Source: Anaerolineales bacterium
Lineage (GTDB): Bacteria; Chloroflexota; Anaerolineae; Anaerolineales; Villigracilaceae
Length of the DNA: 64,000 nucleotides
Direction of reading: 5' to 3'
Assembly: GCA_025056175.1 (NCBI GenBank)
Contig: JANWWK010000043.1
Coordinates: 1 to 64,000, forward strand
In this document: one piece after another, positions 16,676-26,400 of the stretch
How positions within the stretch are numbered: position 1 is the first letter of the stretch
Layout of the letters: each line of letters opens with the position of its first letter
Notes under the pieces: model-generated
Database searches by the model: none
Seen by the model: only the letters and a program-made list of their open reading frames with translations
Told to the model about the DNA's origin: nothing
Translations under genes and position numbers: made by a program

Positions 16676-18292
16676 ATGGAACCTCTCCCCACCCACATTG
16701 AACCGCACTCTCCCACCTTTCGCGCCAATGCCGAGCATCACCGCGCGCTGGCGGTTGAATTACGCGAGCGGTTGGCACTCGTCCGCCAGGGCGGGGGCGA
16801 AAAATATCGCCGCCGCCAGGAGGAGCAGGGCAAACTGTTCGTGCGGGAACGAATCGAACGCCTGCTCGACCCGGGTTCGCCGTTCCTGGAACTCTCTCCG
16901 CTGGCGGCATGGGAGATGTACGATGGCGAAGCCCCCGGCGCAGGCATTGTGACCGGCATTGGGCGCGTTTCGGGCCGCGAAGTGATGATTGTCGCCAACG
17001 ATGCCACCGTCAAGGGCGGCACGTATTTCCCGATGACGGTCAAGAAGCACCTGCGCGCGCAGCAAATTGCCGAAGAAAACGGCCTGCCCTGCCTGTATCT
17101 GGTGGATTCGGGCGGGGCGTTTTTGCCCTTGCAGGATGAAGTCTTCCCGGATGTCAACCACTTTGGGCGCATTTTCTACAACCAGGCGCGCATGAGCGCC
17201 AAAGGCATTCCACAAATTGCGGCGGTGATGGGCAGCTGCACGGCGGGCGGAGCCTATGTACCGGCCATGAGCGATGAAGCGGTAATTGTGCGCGGCACGG
17301 GGACGATTTTTCTGGGCGGGCCGCCGCTCGTCAAGGCCGCCACCGGGGAGGATGTGACCGCCGAAGAGCTGGGCGGCGCCGAAATCCACACCCGCAAGAG
17401 CGGCGTGGCCGACCATTTCGCCGAAGACGATGAACATGCCATCGAAATTTTGCGCGGCATTGTGGAAACTATGCCAAAAACGGAAAGCCCAAAGGGTCGT
17501 TTTTTCTTTGCCCCTCCCGAAGAGCCGCTCTACCCCGCCGAAGAAATTTATGGCATTCTGCCGCGCACTTTCCGCGAGACCTACGATGTGCGCGAAATTA
17601 TCGCCCGCCTGGTGGATGGCAGCCGCTTCCGTGAGTTCAAAGAGCGTTATGGCACGACCCTTGTCACGGGCTTTGCCCGTATTTATGGCTATCCGGTCGG
17701 GATTCTTGCCAACAACGGTGTCCTGTTCAGCGAATCGGCGCTGAAAGGCGCCCATTTCATCGAATTGTGCCAGCAGCGCGGCATTCCGCTCCTGTTCCTG
17801 CAAAACATCACCGGCTTTATGGTGGGCAAAGAGTACGAAGCGGGCGGAATCGCCAAAGATGGGGCAAAACTCGTCCATGCGGTTGCGACCGCCCGCGTGC
17901 CGAAATTGACGGTTGTGATTGGCGGTTCGTTTGGAGCCGGGAACTATGGCATGTGTGGACGTGCCTATCAGCCGCGTTTTCTGTGGATGTGGCCGAACGC
18001 CCGAATCAGCGTGATGGGCGGGGAGCAGGCCGCCAACGTGCTGCTGACGGTCAAACAAGACCAGTTAGCCCGTGAGGGGAAACCACCCCTCGCGCCAGAA
18101 GAGGCTGAAGCCTTCAAACGCCCCATTCTGGAGAAATATGAACGCGAGGGCAATCCCTACTACTCCACAGCGCGCCTGTGGGACGATGGCGTGCTGGACC
18201 CGGTAGATACCCGTCAGGTGTTGGGGCTGGCGCTGGCGGTGGTCTTGAACGCGCCCGAAGAAACCGGTGGATTCGGGGTCTTCCGCATGTAG
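16676..18292 (+). CDS. Acyl-CoA carboxylase carboxyltransferase (beta) subunit, methylcrotonyl-CoA type
   Basis: 538 aa. This subunit moves the carboxyl group from biotin to an acyl-CoA. It has the two crotonase-like halves of the family. The N-half shows GVVTGIG-like [33 protein letters not shown] and [16 protein letters not shown]; the C-half shows [33 protein letters not shown] and [19 protein letters not shown]. These strings are close to methylcrotonyl-CoA carboxylase beta; geranyl- or propionyl-CoA remain possible. GGAG lies 7 bp before the ATG, after a TATGAT box at 16659-16664. No biotin carboxylase or leucine-degradation gene is adjacent, so its partner must be encoded elsewhere. Confidence 0.9.
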   Translation: MEPLPTHIEPHSPTFRANAEHHRALAVELRERLALVRQGGGEKYRRRQEEQGKLFVRERIERLLDPGSPFLELSPLAAWEMYDGEAPGAGIVTGIGRVSGREVMIVANDATVKGGTYFPMTVKKHLRAQQIAEENGLPCLYLVDSGGAFLPLQDEVFPDVNHFGRIFYNQARMSAKGIPQIAAVMGSCTAGGAYVPAMSDEAVIVRGTGTIFLGGPPLVKAATGEDVTAEELGGAEIHTRKSGVADHFAEDDEHAIEILRGIVETMPKTESPKGRFFFAPPEEPLYPAEEIYGILPRTFRETYDVREIIARLVDGSRFREFKERYGTTLVTGFARIYGYPVGILANNGVLFSESALKGAHFIELCQQRGIPLLFLQNITGFMVGKEYEAGGIAKDGAKLVHAVATARVPKLTVVIGGSFGAGNYGMCGRAYQPRFLWMWPNARISVMGGEQAANVLLTVKQDQLAREGKPPLAPEEAEAFKRPILEKYEREGNPYYSTARLWDDGVLDPVDTRQVLGLALAVVLNAPEETGGFGVFRM

Positions 18293-18294
18293 GC

Positions 18295-18846
18295 TTATGC
18301 CACTTCTTCCCGCACTGAGGGCAAAATGGTCATTGCCAGGATGACCAGCGCCGCCGCGCCGCTCAATAGGTTGATGGCGTAGCGCAGGATAGATGCCGCG
18401 CTCATCCATCGCAAGCCAGAAAAGACGCCCGGCAGCGCGCCCAGCAGGAAGAAGATTGCCAGCACGAGGGCCAGGTTTAACCCGGCCTTCTTTTTCTTCC
18501 ATATCCACCAGGCCGCCAGGCCGCTTAGCCCGGCGCCGATGACCGCGACGCCATCATTGACGTATATCATTGCCTGTCCGCCCAGACCAAGCGAGCGGGC
18601 GATGCCAAACAGGTTGAACATGCCGCCGGGCCGCTGGGGAAAATTGCCAGGTTGGAAATTGCCATCTCCCTGCGGCGGCGTGCCGTTTTGGGGGCGCACA
18701 TTGCCGTTTTGTGGCAACGCTCCTGCCGGGCGCTGGGCGGGGTTGATGCCAAAGGCGCTCAAGAACGGCGTTGCCAGGCTGATGACGGTGAGCAAAAGCA
18801 GCAAAATGATAAGCGTGAGGAGAGATTTGGGGTAAGAAGTTTGCAT
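18295..18846 (-). CDS. Hypothetical small membrane protein, last gene of the efflux operon
   Basis: 183 aa, not recognised. An N-terminal helix (LLTLIILLLLLTVISLATPFL, about 9-30) is followed by a Pro/Gly/Asn/Gln-rich stretch (about 35-75, repeated NG/GN and PQ pairs), then three more hydrophobic segments (MIYVNDGVAVIGAGLSGLAAWWIW, LNLALVLAIFFLLGALPGVF, INLLSGAAALVILAMTIL). It begins 8 bp after the MacB-like permease and is likely in the same operon. The composition of the linker resembles the Gly/Pro/Phe ending of the adaptor protein encoded in the same operon. Confidence 0.7.
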   Translation of the reverse strand: MQTSYPKSLLTLIILLLLLTVISLATPFLSAFGINPAQRPAGALPQNGNVRPQNGTPPQGDGNFQPGNFPQRPGGMFNLFGIARSLGLGGQAMIYVNDGVAVIGAGLSGLAAWWIWKKKKAGLNLALVLAIFFLLGALPGVFSGLRWMSAASILRYAINLLSGAAALVILAMTILPSVREEVA

Positions 18847-18854
18847 ATTCGATA

Positions 18855-20090
18855 TTACTCCGAACGCAGGGCTTCCATTGGGTGCAGGTTGGCGGCGCGC
18901 CAGGCCGGGTAAATGCCGAAGAACAGGCCAATGGCCAGCGAGAAGGTGAACGCCAGCAGGATGGACGAGGCCGTGACGAGTGAGTTAATCAGCCCCAGCG
19001 CGCTGACGGTTTGGGCAATGCCCACGCCCAGCAGAATGCCGAGGACGCCGCCCAGCAGGCTGAGCGTCATCGTCTCGATGAGGAATTGAATCAGGATGTG
19101 GTCTTTGCGCGCGCCGACGGCCTTTCGCAGGCCAATTTCGCGGGTGCGCTCGCTGACCGAAACCAGCGTGATGTTCATGATGCCAATTCCGCCCACCAGC
19201 AGAGAGATGGCCGCAATCGCGCCCAGAAACGTGGTCAGCGTGGTGGTGACGGTGCTGAGCGTTTCGAGCATATCGCTCTGGCTCTGCACGCGGAAATCGT
19301 TTTCGGCCTCGGCGGCCAATTTGTGTTGACGGCGCAGAATGAAGTTGATTTGCGTCTTGACCGAATCAACCGCATCGGCGGAGGCGGCAGAGATGGCGAT
19401 GGTGTTGAGGGTCTTCTGGCCGTTGCGGATGGCGTTTGCCCCGAACAGTTTGAGATAGCCCGTTTCGAGCGGAATCAAGACGATGTCATCGGGGTCGCTG
19501 AAGCCGGAGCTGCCCTTGGCTTTGAGAACGCCAATCACCGTAAAGCGCACATCGTTGATTTTGATGGATTGCCCTATCGCTTCGGTATTGGGGAAGAGTT
19601 CTCCGGCGGTGGTCGCGCCCAAGACGGCCACCTGTTTCACGCTCTGGCGGTCGCTGGCGGTGAAGAAACGGCCTTTTTCCATCTCGTAAGAATAGACTTT
19701 GAGATAGTCTTCGCTCGTGCCGGTGACCGAAACGCTGTAACTATCGTTCTGAAAGACAACGGTGGCGCTGGAAGAATACACGGGGGCGATTCCGGCCACA
19801 TTGGAAAGACCGGCCTGAAGCGCTTCGTAATCTTTGAGCGTGAGCGGCGAAAAGGAGGGCGGCGCGCCCCCGGCCTGTGGCCTTTGCATACGGCCCGATT
19901 GCACCGAGAGCAGGTTTGTTCCGGCGCTTTGAATCTGGCTGGTGATGTCGCTGGTGGCCCCGTTGCCAATTGCCATGAGCGCAACCACTGCCGCCACGCC
20001 AATCACAATGCCGAGAATGGTGAGCGCCGAACGCAATTTGTTCGCCATGAGACTGCGTAAGGCTGTGAGAATGTTTTGGGTGAGGAGCAT
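18855..20090 (-). CDS. MacB-like ABC transporter permease
   Basis: 411 aa. The topology is that of the MacB/FtsX family: one N-terminal helix (LRSALTILGIVIGVAAVVALMAIG, about 18-42), a large extracytoplasmic domain (about 45-285) and three C-terminal helices (about 290-400). ASDRQSVKQVAVLGATTAGELF and SVSERTREIGLRKAVGARKDHIL are typical segments. MacB-type proteins do not move substrates through the membrane core but couple ATP use in the cytoplasm to movement of the outer domain. It starts 2 bp after the ATPase gene and follows the adaptor gene, giving a MacA-MacB system split into three polypeptides. Confidence 0.92.
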   Translation of the reverse strand: MLLTQNILTALRSLMANKLRSALTILGIVIGVAAVVALMAIGNGATSDITSQIQSAGTNLLSVQSGRMQRPQAGGAPPSFSPLTLKDYEALQAGLSNVAGIAPVYSSSATVVFQNDSYSVSVTGTSEDYLKVYSYEMEKGRFFTASDRQSVKQVAVLGATTAGELFPNTEAIGQSIKINDVRFTVIGVLKAKGSSGFSDPDDIVLIPLETGYLKLFGANAIRNGQKTLNTIAISAASADAVDSVKTQINFILRRQHKLAAEAENDFRVQSQSDMLETLSTVTTTLTTFLGAIAAISLLVGGIGIMNITLVSVSERTREIGLRKAVGARKDHILIQFLIETMTLSLLGGVLGILLGVGIAQTVSALGLINSLVTASSILLAFTFSLAIGLFFGIYPAWRAANLHPMEALRSE

Positions 20091-20092
20091 GG

Positions 20093-20821
20093 CTACATCT
20101 CCAGTTCGGGGCGTGGCGTGCCAGCCGGAATAGGGTTGGGGTTGGGCGTATCGGCCACGATGCGGCCATCGGCCAGGCGCACGATGCGATGCGTGTGGCG
20201 CGCCACGAACGGGTCGTGAGTGACGATGATGACCGTCTGACCGAAATCGCGGTGCAGGCGTTGGAACAAGCCCATCACTTCCTCGCCGGTTTTGCTATCC
20301 AGCGCGCCGGTCGGTTCATCGGCAATCAGAATGGCCGGTTCGTTGACCAGCGCCCGGGCAATTGCCACGCGCTGCTGCTGTCCGCCGGAGAGTTCGGCGG
20401 GGTGGTGTTTGACGCGCTCACTCAGGCCGACCATCTCCAGCGCCTTGAGGGCCTTTTCGCGGCTGGCGCGCGCGCCCAAACCAGCGTACCCCAGCGGCAG
20501 CAGCACGTTTTCAAGCGCGCTGGTGCGCGAGAGCAGGTTGAATTGCTGGAACACGAAGCCGATTTTGCGATTCCGTACCTGCGCCAGCTGCGAATCTTTG
20601 AGTTTTTCTACCGCCTGCCCATCCAGCAGGTAGGAGCCGGCGGTTGGCACATCGAGACAGCCGATGATGGACATGAGCGTGCTTTTGCCCGAACCCGAAG
20701 GCCCCATGATGGCGAGCATTTCGCCCTTTTCAATGTCGAGTGAGACGCCCGCCAGCGCATGGACCTGGTTTTCGCCCATTTGGAAGATTTTGGTCAGGCC
20801 GCGCAGTTCAATGAGCGCCAT
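20093..20821 (-). CDS. ABC transporter ATPase, MacB/LolD type
   Basis: 242 aa. It has Walker A GPSGSGKST (about 36), Q-loop FQQFNLL, signature LSGGQQQRVAIARAL (about 144), Walker B ILIADEPTGALD and the switch His in VIIVTHDP. The extra segment after the Q-loop and the TGALDSKTGEEVM string are typical of the LolD/MacB subfamily that pairs with FtsX-like permeases. It lies 2 bp from both neighbours in the operon, between the adaptor and the permease. Confidence 0.95.
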   Translation of the reverse strand: MALIELRGLTKIFQMGENQVHALAGVSLDIEKGEMLAIMGPSGSGKSTLMSIIGCLDVPTAGSYLLDGQAVEKLKDSQLAQVRNRKIGFVFQQFNLLSRTSALENVLLPLGYAGLGARASREKALKALEMVGLSERVKHHPAELSGGQQQRVAIARALVNEPAILIADEPTGALDSKTGEEVMGLFQRLHRDFGQTVIIVTHDPFVARHTHRIVRLADGRIVADTPNPNPIPAGTPRPELEM

Positions 20822-20823
20822 AA

Positions 20824-22239
20824 TCAGCCTCCGAAGGGGCCAAACCCGCCTGGAGCACGCGGCTGGTCTTGTTGCTGCTGAGTGTCCGAAGAGCCGCCAA
20901 CCTGCACCAGGTCGCCTTCTTTCAGTCCACCGGTCTTGACGAGCGTCACCAACCCGCCCGAAAGGTCGCCGGTTTGCACGTCCACGCGCTCGGTGACGCC
21001 ATCCGCGCTCACGCGCAACACGTATTCGCCCTGGCTATCGGTCAGCACGGCGCCAATCGGAACGGCCAGCAGGGTGGTCGGCTCACCGGTGGTGATGACG
21101 ACGTTGGCCGTCGCGCCGAACAGGATGGCGCTTTCTGGACGTTCGACCGAGACGATGACAGTGTATTTGACCAGGCCGCTGATGGTCTGTCCGATGGGGT
21201 CAATCAGGCTCACCTGGCCTTTGAGCGTCAGACCGGGCAGCGAATCGAGGCTGATTTCTGCCGGGTCGCCGACTTTGACCTGCGTGATTTCGGATTCATC
21301 AATGGCGAGTTCCACTTTGAGCGTGCTGTAATCCACCAGGCCGAGCGCCACGGCGCCTTTTTCGACCGCCTGACCGGGCTGGGCGTAGAGGACAATCACC
21401 TCGCCATCGAACGGCGCGAGGATGTACATCGTTTCTGCCTGTTCCCGGGCAGCGGCGAGGTTGGCTTCGGCTTGCGCCAGCTCGGCGGAGGGTTGCCCGC
21501 TTTTCAGGCGCTCCAGGGTGCGTTTGGCGTTTTCCAGCTCAATTCTGGCTTTTTCCACGTTCAGGCGGGCTTCTTCGTACTCTTTGGGGTCGGGTTTTCC
21601 GGTGTACCAGTTGAGTTTGGCCTTGAGCGAGTTCAGATTCAATTGAGCGTTGGTCAGGGCCAGCGCGGCTTCGGTCTTGCGCGAATCACCATCAGGAAGG
21701 CTTTGTACGGCGCGGTAACGCTCGGCGGCGCGCGCAACGGCCTGTTCGGCCTGACGGATTTGGGCCTCTGTGTTCTGAATGAGCGCATCGGAGGCGCGGG
21801 GATAATCGAGCGAGGCGTAGGTTTTTTCGGCTTCGGACAGGGCCTGTTCGGCAGTAACCACGTCCAACTCGGCCTGAGTCAATGTCAGGGTGTTGTCTTT
21901 CAGGTTGGCGAGGGTTTCCTCGGCGGAGGCGAGGTTGGCGCGCGCCTGCAAAATGCTGGCGGGAACCGAATCCAGCCGGAGCGAGGCGAGCAGGTCACCT
22001 TTTTTGACCTGGCTGCCCGCCTGGACGTTGACCGATTCGATGACGCCGCTGGTTCCCCACGCGAGCGTGGTCAATTGCCCGGCGCTGAGCGTACCGCTGG
22101 CTTCGATGGTGCTGCCGAGCGTGACGGTGGCAACCGGCTGGGTGGTGACGCTGGCCTGCGCGCTGGCCTGTCCGGCGCAGGCGGTGAGCAACAGGCTGAA
22201 GGCAAGCAGAGAGACGATGAGTTTGGGTTGGAGACGCAT
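20824..22239 (-). CDS. HlyD/MacA-type membrane fusion (adaptor) lipoprotein
   Basis: 471 aa. A lipoprotein signal ends LLLTAC (Cys about 20). A biotinyl-lipoyl half (IEASGTLSAGQL, SVNVQAGSQVKKGDLLASL, about 35-75) is followed by a long coiled-coil hairpin rich in Ala, Glu and Leu (about 80-270), the second lipoyl half (APFDGEVIVLYAQPGQAVEKG) and a beta-barrel domain (about 300-430). The tail is Gly/Pro/Phe-rich (GGFGPFGG). In Gram-negative bacteria this protein bridges to TolC; in a bacterium of this kind it probably works with the permease alone. The ATG at 22239 starts the signal peptide; the frame upstream has no similarity. It is the third gene of the efflux operon. Confidence 0.92.
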   Translation of the reverse strand: MRLQPKLIVSLLAFSLLLTACAGQASAQASVTTQPVATVTLGSTIEASGTLSAGQLTTLAWGTSGVIESVNVQAGSQVKKGDLLASLRLDSVPASILQARANLASAEETLANLKDNTLTLTQAELDVVTAEQALSEAEKTYASLDYPRASDALIQNTEAQIRQAEQAVARAAERYRAVQSLPDGDSRKTEAALALTNAQLNLNSLKAKLNWYTGKPDPKEYEEARLNVEKARIELENAKRTLERLKSGQPSAELAQAEANLAAAREQAETMYILAPFDGEVIVLYAQPGQAVEKGAVALGLVDYSTLKVELAIDESEITQVKVGDPAEISLDSLPGLTLKGQVSLIDPIGQTISGLVKYTVIVSVERPESAILFGATANVVITTGEPTTLLAVPIGAVLTDSQGEYVLRVSADGVTERVDVQTGDLSGGLVTLVKTGGLKEGDLVQVGGSSDTQQQQDQPRAPGGFGPFGG

Positions 22240-22295
22240 ACAGGTATCCTTATTTTTCTTTTCGAGGGGAGAAGGGGCTGATGGGAATGTGTGAG

Positions 22296-22312
22296 GCAAA
22301 TCAGAGATTTGC
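22296..22312. repeat. Interspersed palindrome GCAAATC-AGA-GATTTGC
   Basis: A perfect 7-bp stem with AGA loop overlaps the stop of the next gene (minus strand). The same 17 bases occur at 56848-56864. Confidence 0.6.
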
Positions 22313-22690
22313 ACTACGTTCTTCCGGCGGGGCTGATGCAGGCGTCTTGCGGCTGGCGCGCCAGGCATCGAACCAGACCAGTCCGCGCTGAACGAGCAGG
22401 ACGAGGACGACAATCACCGCCAGTTTGAGCAGCGAGCCAGCGATGCCGCCCAAACCGCGCAACAGCGAAGGACCGCGTTCGCGTCCGCCGAAGGGACGGC
22501 CCTCCAACCCTTGCGGTGGCAGGCGGTTGCCGTCGAAATCGGGGCGGCGGAACGATTCTGCCTCGCGGCGGGAGAGACCGGAGAGCGCTTGCGTATGCGT
22601 TGCGCCCCACCACCACCCCGCGCCGAACAAAGCCACCACTGCGCTCAACACGAGCAGAGGGAGAAGGATAAATTGAACGAACTTTTTCAT
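22301..22690 (-). CDS. Hypothetical small membrane protein in the efflux operon
   Basis: 129 aa, not recognised. There is an N-terminal helix (FVQFILLPLLVLSAVVALFGAGWWWG, about 4-29), an Arg/Glu/Gly-rich middle (about 40-80), a second helix (LLKLAVIVVLVLLVQRGLVWF, about 83-104) and a charged end. AAAGG precedes the ATG at 22690; the frame is open upstream through a repeat tract and this part is not counted. It sits between the DUF4405-like gene and the adaptor gene and is probably translated from the same transcript. Its stop codon lies in an interspersed palindrome. Confidence 0.7.
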   Translation of the reverse strand: MKKFVQFILLPLLVLSAVVALFGAGWWWGATHTQALSGLSRREAESFRRPDFDGNRLPPQGLEGRPFGGRERGPSLLRGLGGIAGSLLKLAVIVVLVLLVQRGLVWFDAWRASRKTPASAPPEERSANL

Positions 22691-22715
22691 AGCATGACCT
22701 TTCCTTTTTGGGTAA

Positions 22716-22816
22716 TTGGTGATTGGTGATTGAAGATTGGTGATTCGTCGCGGTGCTCCAAAACTGTTCACTGATTACTGATTATTGATGACTGATGACT
22801 GATGACTGATTACTTT
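22716..22816. repeat. Short tandem heptamer tracts
   Basis: Two tracts with 7-bp period: GATTGGT/GATTGAA units at about 22722-22745 and TGATGAC/TGATTAC units at about 22770-22815. The second encodes the last residues (SNQSSVISHQ) of the DUF4405-like protein. Similar tracts occur at 37127-37220 and 45052-45072. Confidence 0.6.
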
Positions 22817-23300
22817 TCATCGGATACGTTTCGCGCCGAAACAACCTGGACACCGGCTGAACCACATAACGGTTGAGATTGTTCACAATCCATTTCCAAT
22901 GCAGGGCCAGGTGCAAACCCAAGACCAGCACAGAGGCGTCCGAAAGCGTATGATGCAGCCCCTCCCACACCGGATTGCGCTCGATGCTGATGCCCAAAAA
23001 GGCCAGCACACTCTCAGAAATCATCAGGCCGCTGAACAAAGCCCCGGTCATCAAAACCAGGAACAAGAGATTGACCACATAGTTCAGACGCGAGGTGTGC
23101 CAGAGTTTCTTGAAAAACGAGGCAGTTACGCTCACAATCCACTCCCAGTGCAGGACGAGATGCGTGAGCAGAGCCGCCAGAAACGCCACCCCCAGCCATT
23201 CATGAATGCTCATGCCGGTCATATCGGGGTTGGCAAGCACCAGAAAGGCCAGGAAAACGATGCTATCGAAGATGAGATTGGTTCTGCTGGAAACAGACAT
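22782..23300 (-). CDS. DUF4405-like membrane protein (putative heme-binding four-helix protein)
   Basis: 172 aa. Four hydrophobic helices are visible. Helices 2 and 4 carry paired histidines in near-repeated strings, THLVLHWEWIVS (about 65) and LHLALHWKWIVN (about 135), the pattern of DUF4405/cytochrome-b-like proteins in which His pairs can hold heme. Middle helices are LNYVVNLLFLVLMTGALFSGLM and the following segment with GLHHTLSD. AAAGGAG precedes the ATG at 23300. It is the first gene of the efflux operon and lies directly behind the CTGTGA-box promoter at 23369-23428. The last ten residues come from a heptamer repeat. Heme binding is inferred only from the His pattern. Confidence 0.75.
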   Translation of the reverse strand: MSVSSRTNLIFDSIVFLAFLVLANPDMTGMSIHEWLGVAFLAALLTHLVLHWEWIVSVTASFFKKLWHTSRLNYVVNLLFLVLMTGALFSGLMISESVLAFLGISIERNPVWEGLHHTLSDASVLVLGLHLALHWKWIVNNLNRYVVQPVSRLFRRETYPMKSNQSSVISHQ

Positions 23301-23368
23301 AGGAAAACTCCTTTTGCTTGATGGTATAGAAAATAACGACGTCTTGCTCACTGTTCACTGATACCTGC

Positions 23369-23428
23369 ATTCTAAAATCCGCGCCTGTGAAGCCCCCAAG
23401 AAGAGCCTGTGAAAACGCTGTGAAAGAC
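23369..23428 (-). promoter_or_regulatory. Response-regulator-type promoter of the efflux operon
   Basis: On the plus strand CTGTGA boxes start at 23385, 23407 and 23418, a spacing of 22 and 11 bp, with a degenerate box (CCAAGAA) at 23396 filling the gap, so four 11-bp units lie in tandem. Exactly 10 bp separate the last box from TAGAAT (23374-23369, minus strand), and no -35 hexamer is present. This is the arrangement of PhoB/OmpR-activated promoters. The same layout occurs at 37015-37074. Confidence 0.75.
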
Positions 23429-23457
23429 GAGAAAACGGCGAGCGGTCAGGATGGTGA

Positions 23458-23463
23458 TAGAAT
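23458..23463 (+). promoter_or_regulatory. -10 box directly before the hybrid kinase start
   Basis: TAGAAT ends 6 bp before the ATG at 23470. No ribosome-binding site is present, so the mRNA is predicted to be leaderless. Confidence 0.5.
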
Positions 23464-23469
23464 TTGGGC

Positions 23470-26400
23470 ATGCGTTCTCCCTTAACCATCGGCTTTATCT
23501 CAGCCTGGCCGATTTATCAGGGAACCACCATTGACCGGTATGCCCATTCGCTCATTCAGGGCATCAGCGCGGCGGCGCGTGATGCCGGTTGCCGGCTTTT
23601 GTTGGGATGCGGCTTTAGCGTGACGGGCAACAACGCCCAACGGCGCAGCTTTTGGCCGGTTCCCGGCCCGGAGGTAGATTTCGTACCAGTTGGCCCATGG
23701 AATACCGATGGGTTGATTATCGTCCCCGATGAATTGACCGAAACGCAATTGGAATATGTCCGCGATTTGCAACGCGGCGGCTTTCCAGTGATTTTCACCA
23801 CGCCAGAGGGCCCGGGTCCGCTCGTGAAAGTAGATAATACGCTGGGGATTTGGCAGGCATTTGCCCATCTCATGGAGCATGGGCATCGTCAGATAGCCTT
23901 TATTGCAGGCAACCCGAACGGACGCGGCGACAGCCGCGAACGTCTGGCAGCGTATCGAGAAGCCCTGGCCGATGCCGGCTTGCCTTTGGACGAACGTTTG
24001 ATTGCCTTTGGGGAACACCGGCGCGAAGGCGGAGCGGCGGCCATGCGTCAGATTCTTTCGACCGGCGCGCCCTTCAGCGCGGTGATTGCCAGCAACGACC
24101 TTTCTTGTTTGGGGGCCATTGAAACCTTGCTGGCCGCAGGCCGACGCATTCCCGACGATGTGGCGGTGATTGGCTTCGATGACATTCTGGATGCGCGCGC
24201 GCTCGCGCCTTCTCTCACCACCATTCGGCATCCAACGTTTACGCTCGGACGTCAGGCCGTGCTGACCCTGCTGGAATATATTCGGGGCGAACGAAAAGAG
24301 ACAACCCCGGTGGTCGTGCCGCCTCGCTTGATTATCCGTCAATCCTGTGGTTGCAGTCCGGCCCAGCACGAAGCGCTCTTCACAGAAGAATTCTCGCTCG
24401 ATGAACTGGCGCAAGAAATGGCCGAAGCCGCGCTCATCGAAGCGCGCAACAGCCTTCCTGAAGAACTGCAAACCCAAACGGCCTCGTTTCTGAACGCGTT
24501 TACGCACAGCCTGTCTCGCCAAGAGACCGCTCCTTTTCTGAGTGAATTGAACCGCGCCCTGACCTGGACCGAAGAACGAGGCGAGGATGCCCATCTATGG
24601 CAGGCGGCTGTTGGTGTTTTGCTTCAAAAATTGAATACGCTGCCGAACGCCTCGGGCTCCGAATTCGCCATTCGCCTGCTCGACCGCGCCCGGCTGGAAA
24701 TCAGTGACCGGATTCAACGCCAGACCACCCGCGCTATGCTTGGACATCTGGATATGACCGCCCAACTTGGTCAACTGACCGCCGAACTGCTCTCGGCGAT
24801 GAATATCCAAGAAAGCGCGGAAATCCTGGCGCGCCATTTGCCCCGCATCGGCATCAAAAACGCGCTGGTGGCGTTGTATGAACCGGACGAGGAAGAGCGC
24901 GCCGACCATGCCGTCGTCTTGTTTACTGCCGGGATGTCGGCGGCGCATATCGGCCTGCGCTTTGAGACGCGCAGTTTTCCTCCCCGCGAAATTTACCCCC
25001 TTCAGGGAGCGATTCAACTTACCCTTTTGCCTTTGCACGTGGACGAACGCACAACCGGCGTGGTTGCCTTCGAGGCCCCCAACCCGGAACTTTGCGCGGC
25101 CATTGTTCACAACCTTTCTGCTGCCTTACGCACCAGCCGCCTGTACCAGGAGGCGCTGGAAGGCCGCCGCCTGGCCGAAGAAGCGAATCGCCTCAAGAGC
25201 CGCTTCCTTTCAATGGTCAGCCACGAACTCCGCACGCCGTTGAGCCTGATTGTTGGCTTGAGCGAGATGGCCTTGCGGTCGAAGGAAGTCGAAAAGCGCG
25301 ACCTGGAGCAAATCAACACCAGCGCGCAGCATCTGGCGCGTCTCATTGGCGATGTGCTAGACCTGGCCTCCAGCGAAGCAGGGCAATTGCGGATTTTGCG
25401 CGAACCGCTGGACCTGTCAGAAGTCTTGCGCGTGACCGCTGAAATCGGCGCGCAACTGGCTGCCGAAAAAGGCCTGGACTGGCAGGCCGACCTGCCCACG
25501 CAAGGCCCCTGGGTCATGGGCGACCGCACCCGCCTGCGTCAGGTAACGCTCAATCTCATCAGCAATGCGGTCAAGTTCACGCCCACGGGTCGTATACGAC
25601 TCTCGCTTCAGACCGGGCAGGGGCAGGCCCTCATCTCGGTCAGCGATACCGGCATAGGCATCCCCGCCGCCGAGCAGGAGAGCATTTTCCATGAGTTCTA
25701 TCGCGCCGAACGGTCTGTCGAAACAGCCGGCGGCATGGGGTTAGGGCTGGCAATCACCAAAGAGTTGATAGAACAGCACAACGGCAAAATCTGGGTTCGT
25801 TCCCCTGGCGAGTTCGGCTGCGGTTCAACCTTTACCTTTGCTTTGCCTGTGCTTTCTGCTGCCGCCGAGCGTCTTTCTGTTTCCGAATGGCCTGCAAGCG
25901 GTTCCCGAGTCCTGGTGCTGACCGAAAACAGCGCAGCCACTGAACGTTTGTCGTCTGCGCTGCAACAGCAGGGCTTCGAGGTCGAAATCTGGCGCGTAGA
26001 TGAACATCCCGACTGGCTGGCGCAGGTGCCTGCGTTTTCTCCGCTTGCGCTGATTTTGGACGAATCCCTGGCGGCGCGCGAGGGTTGGGTTATTGCCGGC
26101 ATTCTGAAACGCCAGCCTGCTACGGAACACATTCCGGTTCTGGCATATTCTCTCGATACCGAACAGAACCTGGGCGGTTTGCTGGAACTGAACTACCTTC
26201 ATAAACCCTTGCAAGCCGCGCAACTGGCAAAAGAACTCTCGCAGTTGCTCCAACCTTCCTCTGGATTGCAAACCGTCCTCATCGTAGATGACGACCCCGG
26301 CGTTCTTGAATTGCATACCCGCCTGGTAGAACAACTGGGCCGAAAAACGCTCACCGCCCGGCATGGCGGCGAAGCCTTGAAGATTCTGGAACAAACCCAT

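Noticed and set aside
16760-18058. Open frame on the minus strand (432 codons)
   Set aside because: It is antisense to the carboxyltransferase gene and shows no family signature.
20869-22281. Long open frame on the plus strand (470 codons)
   Set aside because: It lies exactly opposite the HlyD/MacA-type adaptor gene, which has a clear signal peptide and domain motifs. The antisense product shows no family pattern; it is a by-product of GC-rich codon use.
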